Positions 8,919 through 16,148 of a stretch of DNA of 64,000 nt are shown in pieces. The notes under the pieces were generated by a model. The model had not been told where the DNA came from. It was given only the letters and a program-made list of their open reading frames with translations, and made no database searches. A program made the position numbers and the translations under genes. The stretch spans positions 124,001 through 188,000 of the forward strand of contig QQUA01000006.1 of NCBI GenBank assembly GCA_008501825.1, in the 5' to 3' direction. Each line of letters opens with the position of its first letter. Positions within the stretch are counted from its first letter, which is position 1. The DNA comes from Planctomycetota bacterium (lineage in GTDB: Bacteria > Planctomycetota > UBA1135).

Positions 8919-9827
8919 TTAGAATTCGGGTCCAGGATCCGCTCCCGATTCAAACAGCTTGGCGACTTCCTCAGGGATTTCGAATTCAACTTGCCCGACG
9001 TCCCGGACGTCCATCACGGTATGACGGGTTCGCTTGATGCTTCGTCCTCGAAACTCCCCTTCCATCTTAGTAATCACTTCGATCTTCTCGATGCGGCCTT
9101 CGGCGTTCGCCGAAATGGTGAATTGGCCGCTCCGCTGGAAGTCGGGCCCACCCTGCGAGCGACGGTTTCCCCCTTGCCGCTCCAAGGCTTCCACACCAGC
9201 TTTAGTCAGCTCGCCTTGGAAAACCAGCTTGCCGTCCTGCTCCGACTTGCGGACGTTCTGGGCGTGGGCTCCCATTCCGGACAGCAGCTTGCCGGGAGTA
9301 GCCACGGATTGGAGTTGAAAGGCGACTCGCATCGCCGACCGGCGGTTGCCGAATTGGGCCCGCTGACCGCCTTCGGGAGGTCCACCCCCTTCTCCCCGAG
9401 GAGGACGGTCCTCAGCCCCACCCTCGCCTCGGGGGGGACGCTCTCGTTCACCTTCCCCCCTGGGAGGACCTCCGGAACCGCCCTCGGGAGGAGGCCCGGA
9501 AAACCGACGAGTCCGCTCAAAATAGCTCCACTGACCATCTCCCTGACGAAAGACCAGGGCTGAATCCTTTCGGTAAGCCTCTAATTTGTCTGACTTCAGG
9601 TGCAGAGGCTGACCTTGGATGTATTGCCCCTCTACGGTCTGGGGCGTGGATCCGGAGGACCCGCCCCCGGCTCCCGGCCGTTCCAGGCCGCTCATTTCCG
9701 TGGTCGTAGTGGCGGTAAACCGCAGGCTTTCAGCCTTGGCCACCTTCTGGCACATTTGCGCCAATTCTTTTTGAGGATCGTCGCCCCCGGCAAAGCCGAG
9801 GAGCAAGCAGGCGAGGAAGTTCCACAT
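8919..9827 (-). CDS. Secreted LolA-like protein with Pro/Gly/Arg/Glu-rich insert
   Basis: 302 residues. Signal peptide MWNFLACLLLGFAGG, then a beta-rich sequence resembling the LolA/LolB or sigma-E regulator fold (segments such as ESLRFTATTTTEM and HLKSDKLEAYRKDSALVFRQGDGQW). Residues about 110-155 are a low-complexity insert with repeated PPRGEG units. The C-terminal half returns to strand-like sequence (GQFTISANAEGRIEKIEV). It sits directly upstream of the LytS-type kinase with no intervening promoter-sized gap, which suggests a role in sensing envelope or lipoprotein state. The LolA resemblance is a fold-level guess from strand pattern; no active site is expected. Confidence 0.75.
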   Translation of the reverse strand: MWNFLACLLLGFAGGDDPQKELAQMCQKVAKAESLRFTATTTTEMSGLERPGAGGGSSGSTPQTVEGQYIQGQPLHLKSDKLEAYRKDSALVFRQGDGQWSYFERTRRFSGPPPEGGSGGPPRGEGERERPPRGEGGAEDRPPRGEGGGPPEGGQRAQFGNRRSAMRVAFQLQSVATPGKLLSGMGAHAQNVRKSEQDGKLVFQGELTKAGVEALERQGGNRRSQGGPDFQRSGQFTISANAEGRIEKIEVITKMEGEFRGRSIKRTRHTVMDVRDVGQVEFEIPEEVAKLFESGADPGPEF

Positions 9828-9854
9828 GAGCGCGATTCCAGAGGATCCGAGAAG

Positions 9855-9876
9855 GGCCGGGTCTCCGCGCCCGGCC
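9855..9876 (-). other. GC-rich stem-loop in the leader of the LolA-like gene
   Basis: Perfect 7-bp stem GGCCGGG/CCCGGCC with an 8-base loop, without a T tract. It lies between the stop of the duplicated secreted gene (9995) and the next start (9827), so it could be an attenuator, an mRNA-stabilising hairpin or a weak terminator. Confidence 0.4.
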
Positions 9877-9931
9877 TCCCAGTACTAACCAAAATCCGGC
9901 GTTTGGGTTTCGCCTCCGGTATCCAGCTGGA

Positions 9932-9955
9932 GCCAACAGTCTCCTTACTGTTGGC
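9932..9955. other. Intergenic inverted repeat
   Basis: Perfect 8-bp inverted repeat GCCAACAG/CTGTTGGC around an 8-base loop, 40 bases beyond the stop at 9995. With the hairpin at 9855-9876 it gives the 167-base gap two stem-loops. Neither has a T run, so termination is not clear. Confidence 0.45.
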
Positions 9956-9980
9956 AACGGCTCGCTCTTTCACTTCGGCT

Positions 9981-11240
9981 GCAGCTTTTGTTGGCTACGG
10001 GAATTGCTCCTGCCAACCGTGGCTCATGGATGTAGGCGGATTGGAAAAACTGGGAGCTTGCAAGCCGCTGGTAGCCGCCGCCTGGAAGTGATAAATACCG
10101 GAAGGCAAAGATGGAATGGTCAAGGTGCCGGCCGGCATCCAAATCGGTGGCGATGAACTCGCCAGCGGATCCAACAGCAAACTGTATCCCTGGCCGGCGA
10201 AGTAACGATCCGAAGCTCCGAGACTCCCAATCAACCAGTATTCACGCTGAGGATCCGGATTCAAAATGGTGAAGGTTCGAGAAGAAGGTCCGGCAGGAGC
10301 GGAATCAAGCTGAATGTCCTGGAAACCACCATCGGAGCAGGATCGATAAGCCTTGGAATCGGCATCATATCCAAAGATCTTGATGGCGAAGCTACAGGAC
10401 GGCAAGCAGCTGCCGAACCAAAAACATCCTATATAACTACCCAAATCATCGAACCAAACGAAACTATTGTCGGCTCCATAGCCGGTATCCGAGCAGACGG
10501 CGCCAATCGGACCGGTATTCTCCTGCTTGGCGATAAAGGACCAGCCAAACTGTTTCCCGGCTGCTTCGTCAGTAGTCAAACTTCCCCCCGAACAGGTTTG
10601 TGAAGCCAATTCTGAAGGACATTCCCACCCTTGCCGCAAATCCACGTCCAAAGTCCAGCATTGGGTAACTCCGTTAGGACTACCAAGCGGTAAACCTACT
10701 AAATCATAAGCGCACAAATACCCGGCGTTTGCGTAATTGCCTCCTCCCACCGGTCCCTGGCAAACAATCGTTTCGTCGTAGAAACAAATGGTGATTTCCC
10801 CGGAGTTGCCGGTTGGGTCCGGTTTGCTCGAGCAGTAGCTGATTTCAAAGCCTTGGATTTGTTCCAAGGAGCTTAGCCCCCGATCTCGAAAGATCCCTTC
10901 ATCCACGAGTTCTTGCCCAGGTCCAGCAGCGATGTAGAGAATGCCGTAGTAAGTAATGGAAAGCCTATTGTTGAAAAGGAGCTCCACCGAGGAACGAGAA
11001 GACGTCTTTTGTGGCAGCAGTTCTCCGGTCGCCATGCGATAGACCCCGGCGTACTTGGGCTGCACCCCCTTCTCTACGACAGGGCGGAAGGAGCTCTGGT
11101 CTGGTCGAGGCCCCTGTTGAGGCACAGGGAAAGAAGCGGCCAGGGCAAGCATTAGCGGGATTAGGATCATCGGGCTCCTCGTTTCACAGTAGAGTATGGG
11201 CCATTTCCAAGGGATTTTTCTGGGCCGCCGTGACCGGAAA
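9981..11240. repeat. Copy A of a 1.25-kb tandem duplication
   Basis: Runs from just beyond the stop of the secreted gene, through the gene and its promoter region. It matches 11307-12547 closely, roughly 90 percent or more by eye over long stretches. Homology starts at a TGCAGCTTTTG-like sequence and ends at GTGACCGGAAA. Confidence 0.88.
9995..11170 (-). CDS. Cys-rich secreted protein of unknown function (duplicate A)
   Basis: 391 residues with a signal peptide (LIPLMLALAASFPVPQQG) and no transmembrane segment after it. The mature part is rich in Cys, Gly and aromatic residues and in extracellular-type beta segments (ISYCSSKPDP, ITICFYDETIVCQG, GWECPSELASQTC). The C-terminal 90 residues (LNPDPQREYWLIGSLGAS onward) look like a beta-sandwich end domain seen in planctomycete secreted proteins. 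I recognise no family with known function. Its paralogue lies immediately upstream. The two differ mainly in two short regions, near residues 72-85 and 225-260, where A has two extra Cys. Even Cys numbers suggest disulfides (inference). Confidence 0.82.
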   Translation of the reverse strand: MILIPLMLALAASFPVPQQGPRPDQSSFRPVVEKGVQPKYAGVYRMATGELLPQKTSSRSSVELLFNNRLSITYYGILYIAAGPGQELVDEGIFRDRGLSSLEQIQGFEISYCSSKPDPTGNSGEITICFYDETIVCQGPVGGGNYANAGYLCAYDLVGLPLGSPNGVTQCWTLDVDLRQGWECPSELASQTCSGGSLTTDEAAGKQFGWSFIAKQENTGPIGAVCSDTGYGADNSFVWFDDLGSYIGCFWFGSCLPSCSFAIKIFGYDADSKAYRSCSDGGFQDIQLDSAPAGPSSRTFTILNPDPQREYWLIGSLGASDRYFAGQGYSLLLDPLASSSPPIWMPAGTLTIPSLPSGIYHFQAAATSGLQAPSFSNPPTSMSHGWQEQFP

Positions 11241-11310
11241 TCAAGCCTTGGATGGGGATCCCTGGCACCCCCTTCCGGAATTATTGGTGATGAGCGGCGC
11301 CATGTTGCAG
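11241..11310 (+). pseudogene. Internal fragment of the substrate-binding-protein gene at the duplication junction
   Basis: About 70 bases match 13388-13457, inside the binding-protein gene, with only some seven differences. In the same orientation the fragment translates as QALDGDPWHPLPELL, against QALEGDPWHPHPELL in the intact protein. It lies exactly between the two copies of the secreted gene and has no start or stop of its own. It is best explained as the remains of a longer duplicated block whose 5' part was later deleted. Confidence 0.88.
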
Positions 11311-12547
11311 CTTTTGGCTACGGGAATTGCTCCCGCCAACCGTGGCTCATGGAAGTAGGCGGATTGGAAAAACTGGGAGCTTGCAAGCCGCTGGTAGCCG
11401 CCGCCTGGAAGTGATAAATACCTGCAGGCAAAGACGGAGTGGTCAAGGTGCCGGCCGGCATCCATTTCGGCGGCGATGAACTCGCCAGCGGATCCAGCAA
11501 CAAGCTGTATCCCTGGCCGGCGAAATAACGGTCCGAAGCCCCGAGACTCCCAATCAACCAGTATTCACGCTGAGGATCCGGATTCAAAATGGTGAAGGTT
11601 CGAGAAGAAGGTCCGGCAGGAGCGGAATCAAGCTGAATGTCCTGGAAACCACCATCGGAGCAGGATCGATAGGCCTTGGAATCGGCATCATATCCAAAGA
11701 TCTTGATGGCGAAGCTGGAGGACGGCCAGCAGCCGAACCACCAACATCCTTGATAGCCGCCTAAATCATCAAACCAAACGAAACTATTGCTTGCTCCATA
11801 GCCGGCATCCCAACATATAACGGCAATCGGACCGGTATTCTCCTGCTTGGCGATAAAGGACCAGCCAAACTGCTTCCCGGCTGCTTCGTTAGTAGTCAAA
11901 TTCCCCATGGAACAAGCTTGGGAAGCCAATACGGATGGGCATTCCCATCCTTGCCGCAGATCCACGTCCAAAGTCCAGCACTGGACATCTCCGTTAGGAC
12001 TGCCAAGCGGTAAACCCACTAAATCATAAGCGCACAAATACCCGGCGTTTGCGTAATTGGCTCCTCCCACCGGCCCCTGGCAAACAATCGTTTCATCGTA
12101 GAAACAAATGGTGATTTCCCCGGAGTTGCCGGTTGGGTCCGGTTCGGTTGAGCAGTAGCTGATTTCAAAGCCTTGGATTTGCTCCAAGGAGCTTAGCCCC
12201 CGATCTCGAAAGATCCCTTCATCCACCATTTCATGCCCAGCACCCAAATAGGTGTAGTAATAATTGGAGAGCCTATTGTTGAAAAGGAGCTCCACCGAGG
12301 AACGGGAAGACGCCCCTTGTGGCAAAAGTTCCCCGGTCGCCATGCGATAGACCCCAGCATACTTGGGCTGCACCCCCTTCTCTACGGCAGGGCGGAAAGA
12401 GCTCTGGTCGGGTCGAGGCCCCTGTTGAGGCACAGGGAAAGACGCGGCCAAGGCAAGCATTAGCGGGATTAGGTTCATCGAGTCTCTCGTTTCACAGCAG
12501 AGTATGGGTCCCACCTAAGGAATTTTTCCGAGCCGCCGTGACCGGAA
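11307..12547. repeat. Copy B of the tandem duplication
   Basis: Matches copy A at 9981-11240. It holds the second secreted-protein gene and its upstream region up to GTGACCGGAAA, next to the start of the divergent binding-protein gene, and is therefore likely the ancestral location. Confidence 0.88.
11318..12514 (-). CDS. Cys-rich secreted protein of unknown function (duplicate B)
   Basis: 398 residues, paralogue of the gene ending at 9995 and nearly identical over most of its length. It has the same signal peptide and the same C-terminal domain. The frame runs up to 12514, but the start homologous to copy A is the ATG at 12478 (MNLIPLMLALAAS), which gives a proper signal peptide; the 12 upstream residues are probably untranslated. 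Differences from A cluster in two loops (NYYYTYLGAGHEMVDEG and GGYQGCWWFGCWPSSS). It is divergent from the molybdate-type transporter, with the shared upstream region at 12515-12581. Function unknown. Confidence 0.82.
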   Translation of the reverse strand: MGPILCCETRDSMNLIPLMLALAASFPVPQQGPRPDQSSFRPAVEKGVQPKYAGVYRMATGELLPQGASSRSSVELLFNNRLSNYYYTYLGAGHEMVDEGIFRDRGLSSLEQIQGFEISYCSTEPDPTGNSGEITICFYDETIVCQGPVGGANYANAGYLCAYDLVGLPLGSPNGDVQCWTLDVDLRQGWECPSVLASQACSMGNLTTNEAAGKQFGWSFIAKQENTGPIAVICWDAGYGASNSFVWFDDLGGYQGCWWFGCWPSSSFAIKIFGYDADSKAYRSCSDGGFQDIQLDSAPAGPSSRTFTILNPDPQREYWLIGSLGASDRYFAGQGYSLLLDPLASSSPPKWMPAGTLTTPSLPAGIYHFQAAATSGLQAPSFSNPPTSMSHGWREQFP

Positions 12548-12581
12548 AAACTTTATCCTTTCGAGCAAGCCATCATTTCCC

Positions 12582-14126
12582 TTGAAAACCAGCCTTCACC
12601 TTCGAAACGCCGGCTTCGCCAACCAAGCCCTGGCCTGGTTCTTGCTCAGCATCGTTGCGGTCTGTGCCATCGGTTGGCTCTTGTTGAGACCGAAGGCGAG
12701 CGGCCCAGGAAGCCAGGCCAAGCAACTAAGAATCTTTTGCGCCGCCGGCCTGAAACCAGCGGTGGTGGCAGCCGCCCATCGCTATGAGGCAGAGTACGGT
12801 GTTCGAATTGAATTTCAATTTGGCGGCTCCGGCAACCTGCTGAATCAGCTTCAAGTCGTTCGAGCCGGAGACCTTTACCTAGCTGGAGATCAAAGCTTCG
12901 TTATGCGAGCCAAGGAACTCGACTTAGTCCAAGAAGTCTTCCCGTTGGCCGAAATGAAACCGGTGCTTGGAGTTCGAGAAGGGAATCCCCACCAAGTGCA
13001 AAGCATGGCTGATGCCCTGGATAAAGATTTGAGGATCGGCTTGGCCATACCCGAAGCGGCAGCCATCGGCCGTCTGAGCCGCCGTTATTTTCAATCCACC
13101 GGCCTGTGGAACAGACTTCAAGAGAAAAGCAAAGTATTCAAAACCACCGTCACTGAATTAGCTACCGACCTCCAAATCGGCACCTTGGACGTAGCGGTGA
13201 TTTGGGATGCCACCGTGTTTCAATTCGATGGTTTGCAAAGTATTTCGGATCCAGGCCTGGCACAACAGCTTCAAACCGTCGCCTTAGGTGTCCTGAAATC
13301 AAGCCCCTCTCCCACGGAAGCCTTGCGCTTCGCTCGCTTCCTGGCAGCCAAGGATCGGGGCGCCATCGAATTTGCAGCAGCCGGCTATCAAGCTTTGGAG
13401 GGGGATCCCTGGCACCCCCATCCGGAATTGTTGATGATGAGCGGTGCCATGTTGCAACCTGCGATTGAACAAAGTATTCAGGCCTTTGAAGAACGCGAAG
13501 GAGTTCAGATTCACCGAATTTACAACGGTTGTGGCATCTTGGTCGCCGGCATGCAATCTGGACAACGCCCGGATTTATACTTCTCTTGCGATCAGTCCTT
13601 TATGGATTCAGTGTCCGACTGGTTTCAACCGCCGCTTACGGTTTCCTCCAACCCCATGGTTATTTTGACCCAAGGTGGCAACCCTCACCAAATCCTTCGA
13701 ATGGAGGATTTCATCAAACCCGGCTTGAAGATCGGCTTGGGACATCCGCAAGATTCCGCTTTGGGGGCTTTGACGGAGCGATTGCTGGCTTCTCGAAATC
13801 TGGCGGCCCCCCTGCGAGAGATCGGAAACCTGGTCGTGGAATCTGCGACCGGCGATTATTTGGTCAATCAGATGATCGTCGGGTCTTTGGATGCGGCCAT
13901 CGTGTACGCGAGCAACGCCGCCCTGGCCGGCGAAGTCCTGGAAATCGTGCCCATTGACGATCCGCTTGCCTTCGCGGTTCAGCCCCTGGCCACCGGCAAA
14001 TCCACCTCTCACCCTCAGTTGGCCGCACGCCTCATGAGAACCCTAATTGGGCAGGATGCCGAGCACCGTTTTGCCGAACTGGGGTTTCATTGGCGTTTAG
14101 AACCAGCCAGTTCAACCCATCGGTGA
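12582..14126 (+). CDS. Membrane-anchored double-domain molybdate-type substrate-binding protein
   Basis: 514 residues from a TTG. One N-terminal membrane helix (ALAWFLLSIVAVCAIGWLLL) is followed by two consecutive periplasmic binding domains of the ModA/SBP_bac_11 type, about 48-265 and 282-505. Each repeats the same landmarks: an opening CAAGLKPAV or MSGAMLQPAI strand-helix, a DLYLAGDQSF or DLYFSCDQSF segment, then a GNPHQV or GNPHQI segment. ModA proteins are normally single-domain and about 250 residues, so this is a duplicated, tethered form. It probably delivers molybdate, tungstate or a related oxyanion to the permease encoded next. A 70-base piece of this gene is found at 11241-11310. 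Specificity cannot be fixed by sight. Confidence 0.9.
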   Translation: MKTSLHLRNAGFANQALAWFLLSIVAVCAIGWLLLRPKASGPGSQAKQLRIFCAAGLKPAVVAAAHRYEAEYGVRIEFQFGGSGNLLNQLQVVRAGDLYLAGDQSFVMRAKELDLVQEVFPLAEMKPVLGVREGNPHQVQSMADALDKDLRIGLAIPEAAAIGRLSRRYFQSTGLWNRLQEKSKVFKTTVTELATDLQIGTLDVAVIWDATVFQFDGLQSISDPGLAQQLQTVALGVLKSSPSPTEALRFARFLAAKDRGAIEFAAAGYQALEGDPWHPHPELLMMSGAMLQPAIEQSIQAFEEREGVQIHRIYNGCGILVAGMQSGQRPDLYFSCDQSFMDSVSDWFQPPLTVSSNPMVILTQGGNPHQILRMEDFIKPGLKIGLGHPQDSALGALTERLLASRNLAAPLREIGNLVVESATGDYLVNQMIVGSLDAAIVYASNAALAGEVLEIVPIDDPLAFAVQPLATGKSTSHPQLAARLMRTLIGQDAEHRFAELGFHWRLEPASSTHR

Positions 14127-14926
14127 ATCGAAAACTACCGGGATCAGACGTTCCCTTCCTGGCCGCCTTCGGGGCCATGGCAGGACTGTACGTACTGTTA
14201 ATAGTCGGCATGCTGGCTGCCGACGCCGGCTTCACCAGTTGGGCGGAAATCCGGCGCGCCTTGCTGGATCCGGAGATTCGCTACGCGATCCGGTTGAGCT
14301 TTCTAAGCTGTACCCTGACCGCCGTCCTTAGCCTTTGGTTCGCCGTCCCTATCGGCTATTTGCTTTCTCGTTTCAGATTTCCCGGCCGCGCCTTGATAGA
14401 TGGGATTTTGGACATTCCCATCGTTTTGCCTCCGATGGTCATCGGCTTGAGCCTATTGATTCTCTTTCAAACCCCCTTCGGCAAAGCGGTGGAGCGGTGG
14501 ATTCCCGTTACTTATCAAATCCCGAGCGTCATCTTGGCTCAATTTTCGGTGGCTTGCGCCTTTGCCGTCCGCACCATGCGGGTCAGTTTCGACCAAATGG
14601 ATCCACGTTGCGAGGCAGTAGCTTTGACTTTGGGCTGCAATCGCTCCAAAGCTTTTTGGCACGTCGTCCTGCCGCAGGCGGGTCGTGGAGTTCTCAGCGC
14701 CGGTTTGCTCGCCTGGGCCCGAGCCCTCGGCGAATTTGGTCCGATCCTGGTTTTTTCGGGAGCCACTCGCATGCGCACCGAGGTGTTGCCCTCGACGGTT
14801 TTTCTCGAACTGAGCATCGGAAATCTAGGGGCGGCCGTAGCCGTATCTTTTGTCATGGTGAGTGCAGCAGTTTTCGTACTGCTCCTGGCCCGTTTGTTCG
14901 GATCACAAGGAACAGGGCGCTGGTAG
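14123..14926 (+). CDS. modB: Molybdate-type ABC transporter permease
   Basis: 267 residues from a GTG at 14123 that overlaps the preceding stop as GTGA; the frame also stays open to a TTG at 14090. Five to six membrane helices. The permease EAA-type loop reads EAVALTLGCNRSKAFWHVVLPQAGRG, which contacts the ATPase, and the ARALGEFGPILVFSG segment is typical of ModB/CysT permeases. Translationally coupled to the binding protein and 3 bases upstream of the ATPase, it completes an oxyanion importer. Confidence 0.92.
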   Translation: MNRKLPGSDVPFLAAFGAMAGLYVLLIVGMLAADAGFTSWAEIRRALLDPEIRYAIRLSFLSCTLTAVLSLWFAVPIGYLLSRFRFPGRALIDGILDIPIVLPPMVIGLSLLILFQTPFGKAVERWIPVTYQIPSVILAQFSVACAFAVRTMRVSFDQMDPRCEAVALTLGCNRSKAFWHVVLPQAGRGVLSAGLLAWARALGEFGPILVFSGATRMRTEVLPSTVFLELSIGNLGAAVAVSFVMVSAAVFVLLLARLFGSQGTGRW

Positions 14927-14929
14927 ACC

Positions 14930-15625
14930 ATGATCGAGATCGAAAAGCTGCATCTGAGACAAGGCGATTTCAGGCTGTCAGACGTCAATCTGACCATTGA
15001 AACCGGAACCTATGCCGTTTTGATGGGCAAAACCGGATCCGGAAAAACAAGTTTGCTGGAGGCGGTTTGCGGCTTGCGCTCCATAGCAGGCGGCAGCATT
15101 CGACTTCACGGCAGGGAAATCAGTTCCGCCAAGCCAGGGGCTCGGGGAATCGGTTACGTTCCTCAGGATGGAGCCCTCTTCCCCACCATGACGGTGGAAG
15201 CCCAGCTCGCATTCCCGCTGCGGTTACGGAACTGGTCTCGCCAACGCATCCGCGACCGAATTGAAGCCTTGGCCGCCTTGCTACAAATCGAACCGCTGTT
15301 ACGGCGGAAACCGGATCGTTTAAGCGGAGGAGAGAAGCAAAGGGTCGCCCTGGGCCGGGCCTTGTCTTTTGAACCCAGCTTGCTGTGCCTGGACGAACCC
15401 ATGGCCTCCCTGGACGAAGAAACCAAGGAAAGCCTTTACCAGGGCCTGCAGCAACTTCGCAACCAGGTGGCGGTCACCGCCCTCCACGTAACCCACAGCA
15501 GCGGCGAAGCCCTCCGCCTTGGAGATCGAATCTTCCGCCTGGAACAAGGGTCAGTTCAAACCATGGCGCCGGAAGCCTTGCAGAAAATCACCGCGAACGG
15601 CGCAGGGCCCAAACCGCCAGGCTAA
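14930..15625 (+). CDS. modC: Molybdate-type ABC transporter ATPase, short form
   Basis: 231 residues. Walker A GKTGSGKT, Q loop near GYVPQDGALFPTM, signature LSGGEKQRVALGRAL, Walker B LLCLDEPMASLD and a switch His in LHVTHSSGEA. The chain ends soon after the ATPase core, so the TOBE/Mop oxyanion-sensing domain that follows in classical ModC (about 350 residues) is absent. The importer may therefore lack that feedback control. It begins 3 bases after the permease stop and overlaps the convergent small membrane-protein gene by 38 bases. Confidence 0.93.
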   Translation: MIEIEKLHLRQGDFRLSDVNLTIETGTYAVLMGKTGSGKTSLLEAVCGLRSIAGGSIRLHGREISSAKPGARGIGYVPQDGALFPTMTVEAQLAFPLRLRNWSRQRIRDRIEALAALLQIEPLLRRKPDRLSGGEKQRVALGRALSFEPSLLCLDEPMASLDEETKESLYQGLQQLRNQVAVTALHVTHSSGEALRLGDRIFRLEQGSVQTMAPEALQKITANGAGPKPPG

Positions 15626-15821
15626 GCAACCAAGCGCCGACCACGGTCCAAAGGATGATATACAACACCGGGGAAGTTTCACGGGCCTCCTCTTCGCCGG
15701 CACTCAAATGATCCCACAGCGTCATTTCCACCAAGCCAAAGGCGGAGATGGCCGCAAAAGGCAACAGCACCAAGACCAGGAAACCCGGCCCGCGCCCAGA
15801 AGACTTCGAAGTCGACAGCAT
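15588..15821 (-). CDS. Small two-helix membrane protein
   Basis: 77 residues with two clear hydrophobic helices (FLVLVLLPFAAISAFGLVEM and YIILWTVVGAWLLSLAVWAL) joined by an acidic loop and closed by a basic tail RRSR. It lies on the opposite strand between the ATPase and MoaD-like genes and overlaps the ATPase 3' end. The hydrophobic pattern and basic end favour a real gene; size and position resemble small cytochrome-maturation or oxidase-accessory proteins, but nothing identifies it. Confidence 0.55.
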   Translation of the reverse strand: MLSTSKSSGRGPGFLVLVLLPFAAISAFGLVEMTLWDHLSAGEEEARETSPVLYIILWTVVGAWLLSLAVWALRRSR

Positions 15822-15874
15822 GGCGGTAGGATGGGCATCATCTCACTCTCCCTTCCGGAATCAAGTCCTTCCTC

Positions 15875-16147
15875 ATGCAGGTGACCGTTCATCTGTTTGC
15901 CCAACTGGCCGTCCTCCACGGCGCCCCATTCGCAAAAATGACCTTGGGAGATACGCGCACTCCGAAGGCCGTGGTCCGAGCCTTGGCGGACCACAACCCT
16001 GCGCTCCTTCAAGCCCTGCTTCAGGAGGACCGGGAACCCCGGCCCTCGCTGGCCATGTTTGCAGGAGAAAGGGCTCTGGACTGGAACGCTCCCTTGACTG
16101 AAGGCGAAGCGGAGCTGTTCTTGACCTGTCCAATCGCGGGAGGCTGA
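15875..16147 (+). CDS. MoaD/ThiS-family sulfur carrier protein
   Basis: 90 residues with a ubiquitin-like pattern: an opening strand QVTVHLFAQLA, a central helix, a late TEGEAELFLTCPIAGG. The C-terminal Gly-Gly is the site that is adenylated and thiocarboxylated in MoaD. Placed between a molybdate-type transporter and a MoeB/ThiF-like activating enzyme that starts one base after its stop, it fits the small subunit of molybdopterin synthase. ThiS is less likely given the context. The MoaE partner is not in the window. Confidence 0.85.
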   Translation: MQVTVHLFAQLAVLHGAPFAKMTLGDTRTPKAVVRALADHNPALLQALLQEDREPRPSLAMFAGERALDWNAPLTEGEAELFLTCPIAGG

Positions 16148-16148
16148 G

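Noticed and set aside
9370..9500. CRISPR-like repeat in the LolA-like gene
   Set aside because: The repeated units (PPRGEG codons) are in frame, irregularly spaced and inside a coding region; no spacer pattern and no cas gene is present.
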